The notes beneath the pieces are model-generated. The model searched no databases. It had not been told where the DNA came from and saw only the letters and a program-made list of their open reading frames with translations. 35,484 bases of DNA from a virus. Where the stretch lies: positions 1 through 35,484 of the IMG/VR virus record IMGVR_UViG_3300031216_000001. The stretch is one strand, 5' to 3'. The position numbers were made by a program, and so were the translations under genes. Of the stretch, positions 22,794 to 30,664 are shown one piece after another. Numbering within the stretch: the stretch's first letter is position 1; each line of letters begins with the position of its first letter.

Positions 22794-23139
22794 CCCCTGA
22801 CGCGACGATCTTGTATTGTATCGCCTCCCCCTTCACGACAATGTCGTCGATCGAGCGCGCGCGGTATGTGTTGTCGCCAATAATCAAAAGGTCGTCGCGA
22901 CGCGGCGTAATAGGCAAGGCGTTGCCAGCAATACGAACTAGACGATCGTTAAACGTAAGGTCGCCGGCTATTTCGTGCGGCTTTAACTCACGAACGGCGG
23001 CTTTAATCGAATATTCAGTAGTAGTTACGCTTGCCGCGCTACGCGTGTCGGGGTCGTATGCGCTGCGCTGCGTGCGTCGATATATGATATCGCGGCCGTA
23101 TTCGTCCGTCATCTTTGCTACTTGATTCTGAAAACTCAT
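22783..23139 (-). CDS. Head-tail joining (head closure) protein (118 aa)
   Basis: A short beta-rich protein with the typical order ..YGRDIIYRRTQRSAYDPDTRSAASVTTTEYSIKAAVRELKPHEIAGDLTFNDRLVRIAGNAL.. followed by RRDDLLIIGDNTYRARSIDDIVVKGEAIQYKIV. This matches phage head closure/stopper proteins that bind below the portal adaptor and retain the DNA. It overlaps the adaptor gene by four bases and the next gene by 11. Confidence 0.78.
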   Translation of the reverse strand: MSFQNQVAKMTDEYGRDIIYRRTQRSAYDPDTRSAASVTTTEYSIKAAVRELKPHEIAGDLTFNDRLVRIAGNALPITPRRDDLLIIGDNTYRARSIDDIVVKGEAIQYKIVASGDAN

Positions 23140-23753
23140 ATTAACACCCGAAAATTATCTATTATTGCGGCGACGCTTGCAGGGAATGCCGCCGCGCCCT
23201 GCGCTGCGCCGTATTCGACCGAAGCAACACCCGCAAGCGTTTCTTTCACGACGCTAGGGTCGTCTTTACGGCGTGCGAACATGCTCTTAACCATTTCGAC
23301 GCATGCTCGTTCGAGTGAAAACGGAAGGTTTCGACCCGCTTCGCCTGGCAATATATAGCCGGCCGTGTATTCGATCGAGTATAAGCGGCGTTCGCTGCTA
23401 GGTATTTGCGGCCGGCTTGCCGTGTTACCGTAGCGTGCCGTTTCAATAAAGCCAAAGGGTGAATAAAGTTCGCCGGTTTCTGCGTCGCTTATTTCGACGT
23501 CTGTTAGCGTGACGGCGCTACCGTCATGCGTAATAGACAAGATTTCTACTATCGGAAATTTCGACAAGAAAAGCATGTTAGTATTGTTGCCGGCGATCTT
23601 TTCCGTAAGTGTTTCGCGCTCGAAAGAACGACCACAATAGTCTTCAATCATCTGCGAAGCCTCTGCGATAAAGTCGTCTAAAAGCGATATTTCGGCGGCG
23701 TCGGTCAAACCTAGCTGCAAATTAACGCGATCGGCGGTTGTTAAGTTTCCCAT
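23136..23753 (-). CDS. Head-tail connector adaptor, HK97 gp6-like (205 aa)
   Basis: The N-terminal part (LTTADRVNLQLGLTDAAEISLLDDFIAEASQMIEDYCGRSFERETLTEKI) matches the gp6-like adaptor family: a helical bundle beginning with a short helix, then D..I..AS..IE.Y.GR.F. The C-terminal half contains YSIEYTAGYILPGEAGRNLPFSLERACVEMVKSMF, also typical. Twelve copies bind the portal and form the first ring of the neck. TTAGGGC precedes the ATG. The preceding hairpin (23771-23794) may attenuate readthrough into this gene from upstream. Confidence 0.88.
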   Translation of the reverse strand: MGNLTTADRVNLQLGLTDAAEISLLDDFIAEASQMIEDYCGRSFERETLTEKIAGNNTNMLFLSKFPIVEILSITHDGSAVTLTDVEISDAETGELYSPFGFIETARYGNTASRPQIPSSERRLYSIEYTAGYILPGEAGRNLPFSLERACVEMVKSMFARRKDDPSVVKETLAGVASVEYGAAQGAAAFPASVAAIIDNFRVLI

Positions 23754-23770
23754 TACATGCCCTAATTAAA

Positions 23771-23794
23771 GCGCAGCGCCCGAAAGCGCTGCGC
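23771..23794 (-). terminator. Perfect 9-bp hairpin, possible weak terminator
   Basis: GCGCAGCGC (23771-23779) and GCGCTGCGC (23786-23794) are perfect inverted arms around a 6-base loop. On the - strand it is followed by TTTAATT rather than a long T-run, so termination may be partial. It lies between the gene at 23801-24052 and the adaptor gene. Confidence 0.6.
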
Positions 23795-23800
23795 GTTCTA

Positions 23801-24052
23801 TTATTTGCCTGTTTTGTTTTCGGCTGGCGTTGCTGCCTTGTTTTCGGGCGCTGCCTTGTTTTCGGCTTCTGCCTTAGCCTTAGCGCTTGCGCCGCCCTTT
23901 TTAATGACGTCGTCGGCTGCGAAGTTTTTCGCTAGCAAAGCGCGAACTTCGTATTTTTTGCCTTTTTGAAATGTCTTAACAAAAGCGCCGTCTGGCGATG
24001 CCTTTACGGTTTCCGTCATAGTCACTTCGATAAGTGTTTCTTCTTTTTTCAT
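23801..24052 (-). CDS. Hypothetical protein with ENKAA repeats (83 aa)
   Basis: The folded part (LIEVTMTETVKASPDGAFVKTFQKGKKYEVRALLAKNFAADDVIK) resembles a small beta domain often coded between capsid and connector genes in siphophages. The C-terminus is Ala/Lys/Glu-rich with repeats of ENKAA(T)P (AENKAAPENKAATPAENK) and is probably disordered. The ATG follows GCAGGGGTAAACC. It is the first gene after a terminator/promoter pair. Function unknown. Confidence 0.7.
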   Translation of the reverse strand: MKKEETLIEVTMTETVKASPDGAFVKTFQKGKKYEVRALLAKNFAADDVIKKGGASAKAKAEAENKAAPENKAATPAENKTGK

Positions 24053-24094
24053 GGTTTACCCCTGCGTTTGTGTTGCTAAAAAAACTATAATTCA

Positions 24095-24123
24095 GTTATA
24101 GCGTAAAATCTATCAGATAACAA
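24095..24123 (-). promoter_or_regulatory. Predicted promoter for connector and tail genes
   Basis: On the - strand TTGTTA (24123-24118) precedes TATAAC (24100-24095) with a 17-base spacer, just after the terminator at 24141-24176. The -10 is part of a small inverted repeat CTATAA-CTGAA-TTATAG shape (24101-24085), which could bind a regulator. Confidence 0.55.
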
Positions 24124-24140
24124 AACGTCTTTTATTCGCA

Positions 24141-24176
24141 TAAAGAAAAAGGGCGAAACCGAAGCCCCGCCCTTTT
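24141..24176 (-). terminator. Intrinsic terminator after decoration gene
   Basis: On the - strand AAAGGGCG (24175-24168) pairs with CGCCCTTT (24155-24148), and the downstream T-rich stretch TTTTTCTTTA completes a classical terminator. It lies 22 bases after the stop of the gene at 24199-24597. Confidence 0.82.
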
Positions 24177-24198
24177 CCCGTTTCGCAAAAAAACAACC

Positions 24199-24597
24199 TT
24201 ATGCCACTGGCGCGACGTCGGGGTTCCCTAGTTGGTAGCGTGCGCCAACCGTTGCGCCCGAACTTGTGCCAGTTGAAACAAGCGATAGACGAACGTAGCG
24301 TTTCGTTCCGATATAACCGATTTTAGAAGCGCCGGCCGCTGCAATAGCTGCGTTTGCTTCTGCACCTGTTAAAGCACTGTCGGCCGCCGCTGCCGCGTCT
24401 GACTTGTCGTCTTCGTCGGCTTCTTCAATCAACGGCGTGAACGTGCCGTCGGTGTAAGCGTTTGTGAACATATCGAAACCTAGGCTACCATAGCCCTTAG
24501 TATCAATCCAAGCGCCGTTCGTTGTGGTGTTCGTGCTAACGGCGGCGGCGACAATGGCCGCACCGAAAGCAAAATTTGAAATGTGTTCGCGATTCAT
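24199..24597 (-). CDS. Probable capsid decoration protein (132 aa)
   Basis: The protein follows the major capsid gene and is flanked by two terminators, as expected for an abundant virion protein. Its sequence (GAWIDTKGYGSLGFDMFTNAYTDGTFTPLIEEADEDDKSDAAAAADSALTGAEA, then ASKIGYIGTKRYVRLSLVSTGTSSGATVGARYQLGNPDVAPV) belongs to a recurrent phage structural family (short beta proteins with D.KGY..L and IGYIGTKRYVR), similar to Bordetella phage Bbp16-like proteins by memory. It has no signal peptide. Binding to the outer capsid surface is inferred from position. Confidence 0.7.
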   Translation of the reverse strand: MNREHISNFAFGAAIVAAAVSTNTTTNGAWIDTKGYGSLGFDMFTNAYTDGTFTPLIEEADEDDKSDAAAAADSALTGAEANAAIAAAGASKIGYIGTKRYVRLSLVSTGTSSGATVGARYQLGNPDVAPVA

Positions 24598-24630
24598 GGT
24601 TTTTACTCCTAATTAAGTTTATGTTTTGCT

Positions 24631-24661
24631 GAAAAAGTAGCGGGGCTTTTACACCCCGCTA
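24631..24661 (-). terminator. Intrinsic terminator after major capsid gene
   Basis: TAGCGGGG (24638-24645) and CCCCGCTA (24654-24661) form a perfect 8-bp stem with an 8-base loop; on the - strand ACTTTTTC follows. It begins 18 bases beyond the capsid gene stop and should reduce expression of downstream genes relative to the capsid. Confidence 0.8.
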
Positions 24662-24678
24662 AGGAATCAGCAAGCTAT

Positions 24679-25893
24679 TTATGCGGCCATTTCTAGCAGT
24701 TTGATTGCTTCGAAGTTAATCACCGCACCACCGACACGTTTAGTGGTGTAGAACTTCACGAAAGGCTTGCTAGTGAACGGGTCACGCAAGACACGAACGC
24801 CAACGCGATCGACAATCTGATAACCGCGACGGAAGTCACCGAACGCGATCGGCACTGCGCCAGAGGCGACGGCCGGCATGTCGACGCATTCTTGCACCGG
24901 CTGCCCTGCTAGCGTTTGCGGTTGCCCCGCTGCTAGACCTGGCTGCCAGATGTACGCATTCGTCGTCGCTTCTTTAAGCAAACGAACGTTTTTCAAAGTC
25001 GCCCGCTTCATTAAGAATGACGCATTAGACGCGTAATCATCTTTTAAGCCGTAGAATAGGTCGTAGATATTGTCGGCGGTAATAGCGGTCGTAGAACCCG
25101 CGTTAATACGCTCGATCTTGCCGTATGTCGTGCCGTCGGCATAGTTAAGAATACCGCTAGGCTTGCCAACCCCATCACCATTAATGAAGCTAGCAGCCTC
25201 ACCTTTTGCGAAGGTTTCAGAAACCTTGTTAGCTAACCAGGCTTCAATATCAAGCGAAGAATCATCCAAAAGCTTTTGCGTGGCCTTTGGCGTTGCTGCC
25301 AATTCATGAACCTTGATTTCGATCTTTCCGAAGCCTGGCGTATCGGTGTCGCCGCCGTCTTCGGTTTCGCCGACCCACTCGTAGCCCATAAGGTCTTTAT
25401 CGACTAGAACAAGCAAGCTATCACTACCAATAGTTTCGACCGATGCAAGCTGGCGCATTGGCGAAATTTCTTGAATGACTTTCGAAATATTGCCCGACAT
25501 TTCAGGCGTTACAGTGTAGCCGCCGTCTTCTTCGGAATTGACCGACATAGCCTTCGCTTGTAATTCAGCGATAGCGGTGTCGTTACCCTTACGAAGATAA
25601 GATGACATAGCCGCCTTATATTCTGTGGCATCAACATCGCTAGCCGTACCGTCAAGGCTGCCCTTGTCTTTGCGCTGCAAAGCGGTTTCGATCTGCTTAA
25701 TCGTCGTTTCTTGCGAAGAAACCGCTTCGTTAATACGGTTTAATTCTTCTTTCGTAATGCCGTCTTTTTGGCGTTGCGCTTCTAGTTGATCATTCTTTTT
25801 TCGTAACGCTTCAACCATTGTACCCATTTCGTCGAACTTCGCCTTTAATTCGGGCGTTATTGCGACTTCGACCGTGGTGTTCTCCTGTGGCAT
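24679..25893 (-). CDS. Major capsid protein, HK97 fold (404 aa)
   Basis: Residues about 1-90 are a charged coiled coil (VEALRKKNDQLEAQRQKDGITKEELNRINEAVSSQETTIKQIETALQ), the delta scaffolding domain removed by the protease. The mature part shows the usual HK97 order: AAMSSYLRKGND (94-105), GGYTVTPEMSGNISKVIQEISPMRQLASV (124-152), the E-loop (YEWVGETEDGG…PGFGKIEIKVHELAATPKATQKLLDDSSLDIEAWL, 171-220), FINGDGVGKPSGIL (236-249), and the strongly conserved C-terminal domain ending GDFRRGYQIVDRVGVRVLRDPFTSKP... It lies downstream of the protease with AAAGGGGC before its ATG. A shorter paralog is encoded at 31186-32055. Confidence 0.96.
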   Translation of the reverse strand: MPQENTTVEVAITPELKAKFDEMGTMVEALRKKNDQLEAQRQKDGITKEELNRINEAVSSQETTIKQIETALQRKDKGSLDGTASDVDATEYKAAMSSYLRKGNDTAIAELQAKAMSVNSEEDGGYTVTPEMSGNISKVIQEISPMRQLASVETIGSDSLLVLVDKDLMGYEWVGETEDGGDTDTPGFGKIEIKVHELAATPKATQKLLDDSSLDIEAWLANKVSETFAKGEAASFINGDGVGKPSGILNYADGTTYGKIERINAGSTTAITADNIYDLFYGLKDDYASNASFLMKRATLKNVRLLKEATTNAYIWQPGLAAGQPQTLAGQPVQECVDMPAVASGAVPIAFGDFRRGYQIVDRVGVRVLRDPFTSKPFVKFYTTKRVGGAVINFEAIKLLEMAA

Positions 25894-25894
25894 G

Positions 25895-26584
25895 TTAAGC
25901 CCCTTTCATTGTTTTAATCAGTTTGTCGAATTCGCCAGTAATAGCCCGACTTGCTACGTCGCGTAGTTCAAGTTCGGAATGTTCGACCGCTTCGTCGCGA
26001 AGTTCGGTCGACGACGAAAAGCCATTACTGGCAATGGATTTCGCCGCATTGGCCGAAAAACCGCTTTCACGAAGAAAGGATTCAAACGACCGAATGTCGG
26101 TAACGTCGTCGACGGCTTTCGAAGCCAGTACGCGCGACGCTCTATTAGCCGGAAAGGTCACTACTGACACTTCCCATAGGTCGACCTCGCTTAGATAGCG
26201 AAGCCCTTTTGTACGATCAAAAGACTGTTTTTTCGTGACAAAGCCAATCGACAATCCGTCGACTTCGCCCTCTTTCATTAGAAAATGCGCTTCTTTTGCT
26301 AGGTCTAGTTCGTCGATGTATAGTTTACCCTCGACTAGAAGCCCCCGTTCGTCTTCTTTCATACTGGTATATTTGCCGATCACCTTGCTAGGGTCGTGCT
26401 GCCATAGCAGTTTTGGCATTTTCCCGTTTTTCTTGTGCGCTGCAAGCGACTTTTTAAAAGCCCCGCGCGTCACGATTTCTTTGTAACAGTCTACAATGTC
26501 AAAAACCGACCCATAACCAACGAAAGAACCGTCGTCACTAATCGACTTTATTTCAAACGGAATCGTTAAATGTTTGCGATTCAT
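25895..26584 (-). CDS. HK97-family prohead protease (229 aa)
   Basis: A peptidase S78-type maturation protease. The conserved catalytic His lies in LLWQHDPSKVIGKY (residues 59-72) and the Ser in DGLSIGF (residues 109-115), with VVTFPANRASRV near the end of the domain. It would cut the delta domain from the major capsid protein inside the prohead and then itself. The gene overlaps the portal gene by 32 bases. The C-terminal 80 residues are a helical, charged extension that may act as an internal scaffold contact. Confidence 0.92.
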   Translation of the reverse strand: MNRKHLTIPFEIKSISDDGSFVGYGSVFDIVDCYKEIVTRGAFKKSLAAHKKNGKMPKLLWQHDPSKVIGKYTSMKEDERGLLVEGKLYIDELDLAKEAHFLMKEGEVDGLSIGFVTKKQSFDRTKGLRYLSEVDLWEVSVVTFPANRASRVLASKAVDDVTDIRSFESFLRESGFSANAAKSIASNGFSSSTELRDEAVEHSELELRDVASRAITGEFDKLIKTMKGA

Positions 26585-28541
26585 TTTCGGCCACCTCTTC
26601 CATGCGCTTTAATATAGCGTCTAGTTGTATTCTAAACATTTTGCGCGAAACTTCCATAAAGTTTTTATCTAGCGCCTGTCGCTGCTTTTCTCTTTTGTTC
26701 CATAAGTCTTTTTTCTCCATAGGCGAAAGCGACTTTTCGGGCAATACCGCCGCAATAGCGCAACGGCAATTTATATCTTCGTGGGCGATGCCGAATGCGC
26801 CAGGGTGTTTTGCCTCGCCACCACTGCTAGAACGAAACTTCGCTTCGACTCCGACACGCTGCCCGTCAAGCCCTGAATGCGTGTCGCGTGTTGAACCGTC
26901 GAGCGTCGAAAGCCATTCTTTTTGCTGCAATCCTGATTGCTCGATTGATTCATTGCCAGCAAAGCCCGTTAGCTTTGTGACTTCGGTTTCGGCGATACGC
27001 TGCGCGCGAACGCTGGCGATGTCGCCTTGAAATACGTCTGTAATGCGCGAACGGATTTCGTCGAGCGTTTCGCGTTGTAAGAACCCGTCCGTCACTTCTT
27101 CACGAACAAGTCGTTTTGTGGTTCGGTTCACGTTCTTAATTAACTGCGCGGTTGTTTGCTCTGCAAAGCGGGTCACGCGCTCATTGACTTCGAAGACGCT
27201 ACGAAGGCCGATTTCGGCGACGATTTCTTCGCCGTATTTTGAAACCAGCGCGTCAACCTCGCTTTTGATTAGGCCGTAAACCGTAGCCATTATTTCGGGT
27301 CGGTCTATTTCGTCGCTAATCGTCTTTAACACTTGCTCATTACTTTTTTTTTGAAGTGTTGCGCTTTTGTCGCTATCCGACGGCGGGGCGTCTACTGTGG
27401 CGATTTCTTCATAGCCTAGCGCCGTTCGCACTTCGTTCAGATTTAAAATGCCGTTTGTGTAAAGGTCTACAAGCGACATTTTTCGACGTTCTTGCTTTAT
27501 AGAAAGCGCTGAAACCTCGCTTAAATCCATTTTAATAGAGTATTCTACGCCGTAATACTCTGCAATCCAACGCATAAGGCCGCGTTCTAGGTGCTGCAAG
27601 ATAGGGATGATCTTTTCTTCCCATAGGAAAAGGCGCGATTCTGCAAGATTATTGTAGGTCGTTTCGCCGTTCACGACTAGAACGTGTGGCACGCCGAAGC
27701 CTGTGCATATCTCGCGCGCAAGGTCTAGCTTGCCTTTGTTAAAATCGAGTTCTTTCATAGTAGAACCCATTTTCAATAAATCCCAGTCACCACCCAAAAC
27801 CATAGCTTTGCCAGCGTTTTTTGTGCCTGAATATTTTTCTTCGAATTTCTTTTGTGCGCGGTCGATTGTCTTCACGTCCGTAGACTGTCGATGCACTAGA
27901 AGCGCCGAAGGTGTCGCGCCGTTCTGCATTAGCGCGGCGTTGTGCTTCCCTGCAAAGTTATGCTGATCTATCGCATAGGCGGCCGGTTCGACCGAAGCCA
28001 AGCCATAAAAGTCGTTAAGCGGGTGAAAGTGCTTTAAGTGGTAGACGCTGCATTTTCCCGTAATGGCATCGCAATCGAACTTTGTGCGAACGCCGCCGAC
28101 TTCATGCTCGAAATATTCGGTCGTGCCATTATCGCGAAGGGCTTTTTTCATACGATCGGGTCGTAAAGAAAATATTTCTAACGGTTCGCCTGTGAATGAT
28201 TCCGTCTTTTCAACGTAAGCGTTACCGGCAAGAATATAATGCGAAACAATGCTTTCGATAAGCGAAGAAATTTGCGATTCGGGGTTCGGCTTTTCTAGTA
28301 GCTGGTTCAACGGGTGCGCTTCGTCTGGCTCGTCGCCACGATAAACAACCCACGGCACGCTAGCGCATGATTCGGCGATAAGGCTTACGCAACGGTATGC
28401 AATGGCGTTCTTGATATAGCCTTCGTCGGCTAGGGTGTCATAGCGGCGCGGCGTCATTTTAGCCTGGCCTGACCCTATTTGCTGCGCGATCGCTCGACCG
28501 ACTGCGCTTTCTTTTTTGAATAATCGCGAAAATATCGACAT
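26553..28541 (-). CDS. Portal protein fused to MuF-like minor head domain (662 aa)
   Basis: Residues 1 to about 385 are an HK97-type portal: the start MSIFSRLF, then AIAYRCVSLIAESCASVPWVVYR (47-69), YILAGNAYVEK (102-112), VYHLKHFHPLNDFYGLASVEPA, and NGETTYNNLAESRLFLWEEKIIPILQHLERGLM (291-323). After a variable linker, residues about 500-605 form a MuF domain, with RIAETEVTKLTGFAGNE, KEWLSTLDGSTRDTHSGLDGQ (541-561) and the C-terminal INCRCAI (590-596). MuF proteins are minor head components that are often ejected or anchor other head proteins. The portal forms the DNA entry ring. The fusion puts the domain in a fixed dose at the portal vertex. Confidence 0.9.
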   Translation of the reverse strand: MSIFSRLFKKESAVGRAIAQQIGSGQAKMTPRRYDTLADEGYIKNAIAYRCVSLIAESCASVPWVVYRGDEPDEAHPLNQLLEKPNPESQISSLIESIVSHYILAGNAYVEKTESFTGEPLEIFSLRPDRMKKALRDNGTTEYFEHEVGGVRTKFDCDAITGKCSVYHLKHFHPLNDFYGLASVEPAAYAIDQHNFAGKHNAALMQNGATPSALLVHRQSTDVKTIDRAQKKFEEKYSGTKNAGKAMVLGGDWDLLKMGSTMKELDFNKGKLDLAREICTGFGVPHVLVVNGETTYNNLAESRLFLWEEKIIPILQHLERGLMRWIAEYYGVEYSIKMDLSEVSALSIKQERRKMSLVDLYTNGILNLNEVRTALGYEEIATVDAPPSDSDKSATLQKKSNEQVLKTISDEIDRPEIMATVYGLIKSEVDALVSKYGEEIVAEIGLRSVFEVNERVTRFAEQTTAQLIKNVNRTTKRLVREEVTDGFLQRETLDEIRSRITDVFQGDIASVRAQRIAETEVTKLTGFAGNESIEQSGLQQKEWLSTLDGSTRDTHSGLDGQRVGVEAKFRSSSGGEAKHPGAFGIAHEDINCRCAIAAVLPEKSLSPMEKKDLWNKREKQRQALDKNFMEVSRKMFRIQLDAILKRMEEVAENESQTFNDSV

Positions 28542-28550
28542 TTTTTCCCC

Positions 28551-29768
28551 TTAGTCTGGAATATACACGAACGCGGCCGGCGCGTGTAGTTTTTTTCTTG
28601 CTAACGCCAACGCGCAGACGACGTCATCGTGCAAGCCCTGTGGTGCTTCGTATTTTACACCGGTTCGCGAATAAGTATATTCAAACGTTTTAAGTTCTTC
28701 AACAATCACGCCGGCGGGGTAGCCAATTTCGCACTTCTGAATGCTAACGGTCAAGCCTTCCATAAGCTGTTGCTTGCTACTTGAAGAAAACTTAAAGCCC
28801 TCGAAGTTATCGCCGCCGTTTGCTTGTAGGTCTTCGAGTATTGCGTCACCTACGCCCGTCGAATCGACAAGCGCCGGCGTGCTACCTGTCGCCGCGATGA
28901 TGCGTTCTTTCGTCATGCGCCAGGGCGACTGAAAGCGCTCAATTCTACATACGTTCCCGTCTTCGTCTAGCGCAATTCCTACCGTCCAATCATAAGACTT
29001 TGCTAAATCCCACCCCCAGCAAACGGGCTTTTTCTTAGATAGCGAACGAATGCAAGCGTCGATATTGCTAATCCCGAACGGGTTGCCGCCGTCGTCCGAA
29101 GGCTCGGCCTCGTAAAGCTCTTTGAACACCCGTTCGGGTAACATGCTGCGTGCGTCGATGATCTCTTTTAGCGCAACGATGCCAGCTTCCACGGCATCCC
29201 AGCAAGTAAGCTTGTGATATTCTGCGTTTTCTTGCCCCGCCTCCGCTTTGCGACAACCTTTATAGTGCCAATTCTGGCGACCCTTAACGTTCCCGATAAA
29301 GCGCGCCATACCCCCCGTTGCGGTCAAGGTCGAGCGAATAGCGGCTAAAACTTCTTCTTTCGTGCGCGACGCTTCGTCGGCTACCAGCGCATAAACGTCG
29401 TCGCCGTATAAGCTATCGGGCTTATCCGCTGATTTGAAAACCAAAACCGCGCCGTTTGCTAAGACGATTTCTTTGTCGGATATATTGATCGACGACACAA
29501 ATTCGGCCGAAATGTTATGCCGCATGCGATTAAAGGCGATTTTAGCTTGCGAAGAAACCGGCGCGACCCACCAATAAGCCGCATTTGTCTTGCCGAATAG
29601 AACAGCTTGTTCTAGCAGCCAAGAAAGCGCCGGCTGCGTCTTTCCGCACTTAGTCGACCCCTCTATCCACGAATAGCGTGATTTCGTGTATATGGCGGCT
29701 TCCTGCAAGGGGTAACACCACGGCCGAACCCACTTCGCAGCTAAATCGACGCTAGGTTCGGCCGTCAT
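28551..29768 (-). CDS. terL: Terminase large subunit (405 aa)
   Basis: The packaging motor ATPase and nuclease. The Walker A motif is EGSTKCGKTQ (GSTKCGKT at 37-44) and Walker B is VYALVADEAS (Asp131, Glu132). A GNVKGRQNWHY segment (159-169) corresponds to the coupling motif region. The RNase-H-like nuclease follows, with candidate metal-binding residues in WGWDLAKSYDWT (Asp254), LVDSTGVGDAI (Asp302) and HDDVVCALALA (Asp381/Asp382). Length is at the short end of the family. It is ten bases upstream of the portal gene in the direction of reading, and the small subunit is unusually far away (33421-32897). Confidence 0.93.
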   Translation of the reverse strand: MTAEPSVDLAAKWVRPWCYPLQEAAIYTKSRYSWIEGSTKCGKTQPALSWLLEQAVLFGKTNAAYWWVAPVSSQAKIAFNRMRHNISAEFVSSINISDKEIVLANGAVLVFKSADKPDSLYGDDVYALVADEASRTKEEVLAAIRSTLTATGGMARFIGNVKGRQNWHYKGCRKAEAGQENAEYHKLTCWDAVEAGIVALKEIIDARSMLPERVFKELYEAEPSDDGGNPFGISNIDACIRSLSKKKPVCWGWDLAKSYDWTVGIALDEDGNVCRIERFQSPWRMTKERIIAATGSTPALVDSTGVGDAILEDLQANGGDNFEGFKFSSSSKQQLMEGLTVSIQKCEIGYPAGVIVEELKTFEYTYSRTGVKYEAPQGLHDDVVCALALARKKLHAPAAFVYIPD

Positions 29769-29771
29769 TTC

Positions 29772-30242
29772 TTAGCCTCGCTTTTTTTTACTCCGAAAGA
29801 TACCGGCGCGGCGTGCGGCGCGCTTCTCTTTTGGCTTTTCTTGCTCGACGACGCCTTGCTCTTTGCCTGTCGCTGGCATGCCTTCAGTGCGCGGGAATAT
29901 GAAAGTTCGGCCGCTGCGTTCGGCTAGGCGCGCGCCATTATTTATAAGCCCCTCAAGGCTAACGCTTCGGCCTACGCCTAAACGATTGCCGTTATCCATT
30001 AGCCAGACGTCATCGCTTTGCGGCTCAAGAATACGAATATCGGCTTCGGTTAAATATATTCGGCCTTTGAATTCGGCCGCAAGGTTCAATATATCATATA
30101 TAAATACGCCGTTTCGAAGTTCCCCACATATCTTGAAGTCGAGAACAACGCCTTTGCCGTTTTCGTCGATCATCGTGCCACGAACACCGAACGCCCGATT
30201 CATGTAGACAAATTCTTCTATGCTATCGTAAAAAAATTTCAT
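29772..30242 (-). CDS. Hypothetical protein with basic C-terminal tail (156 aa)
   Basis: The first 110 residues are predicted to be mixed alpha/beta (MKFFYDSIEEFVYMNRAFGVRGTMIDENGKGVVLDFKICGELRNGVFIYDILNLAAEF...). A Ser/Gly/Arg segment and a basic tail (KPKEKRAARRAGIFRSKKKRG) follow, which could bind DNA. It overlaps the DnaA-like gene by four bases (ATGA) and ends three bases before terL. The position between the accessory block and terL suggests a packaging accessory or a regulatory factor, but I recognise no family. Confidence 0.65.
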   Translation of the reverse strand: MKFFYDSIEEFVYMNRAFGVRGTMIDENGKGVVLDFKICGELRNGVFIYDILNLAAEFKGRIYLTEADIRILEPQSDDVWLMDNGNRLGVGRSVSLEGLINNGARLAERSGRTFIFPRTEGMPATGKEQGVVEQEKPKEKRAARRAGIFRSKKKRG

Positions 30243-30532
30243 AAGCCCCCGTCGTCTTCGCTAAGTATATGTTCAACCCTAGCGCATTTTGCGTCATAAT
30301 CAAAGTCGAACTTGCGACGTTCTATTATTGAAACTATGGAATGCGTTATCGTCGTATGATCTCGCTTGTATATCCTCGAAATATGCGCCTTTGTTTCTCC
30401 AAACATGCGCCAACGGCAATAAATTGCTATATTCCTAGCTTCGACAAATTCGGGTTTATGACTATGGCTTAGAATGTCTTTCTTCGATCTTTTGAAGACG
30501 ATAGACGCCGCTAGTTCGGGGTCGTGCTGCAT
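30239..30532 (-). CDS. Stand-alone DnaA domain IV (DNA-binding) protein (97 aa)
   Basis: The core matches the C-terminal DNA-binding domain of DnaA: ARNIAIYCRWRMFGETKAHISRIYKRDHTTITHSI (residues about 32-66). It includes the DnaA signature region with the helix-turn-helix and the RDHTT loop that reads the DnaA box in cellular DnaA. The ATPase domain is absent, so it cannot load helicase alone. It could compete with host DnaA at DnaA boxes, recruit factors to the phage origin, or regulate transcription. It lies in a tightly packed set of genes (a lipoprotein gene upstream and the 156-residue gene downstream). The fold is well supported; the role is inference. Confidence 0.8.
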   Translation of the reverse strand: MQHDPELAASIVFKRSKKDILSHSHKPEFVEARNIAIYCRWRMFGETKAHISRIYKRDHTTITHSIVSIIERRKFDFDYDAKCARVEHILSEDDGGL

Positions 30533-30538
30533 GGTTTT

Positions 30539-30661
30539 CTAGCATCCTTTTCGCTCGACGCATTCGTTTTTTTGCTTTTCAGCATGAACCGCCGGCCAGT
30601 TTAATGAATGCCTTGCGCAAGACGCGGCAAGCAATGCGAAGACGATTATTACACGGCGCAT
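30539..30661 (-). CDS. Small lipoprotein, possible exclusion factor (40 aa)
   Basis: The ATG at 30661 follows the upstream stop by three bases, giving translational coupling, and the ORF ends with TAG at 30541-30539. The first 15 residues form a lipoprotein signal (MRRVIIVFALLAASC): two arginines, a hydrophobic helix and a lipobox-like LAASC with Cys15. Ala follows the Cys, which favours outer-membrane sorting. The mature part is only 26 residues (ARHSLNWPAVHAEKQKNECVERKGC) with two more cysteines. Small phage lipoproteins of this sort block receptors or DNA entry in other systems (for example T5 Llp). That role here is inference; the signal and lipobox are read from the sequence. Confidence 0.65.
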   Translation of the reverse strand: MRRVIIVFALLAASCARHSLNWPAVHAEKQKNECVERKGC

Positions 30662-30664
30662 CTT

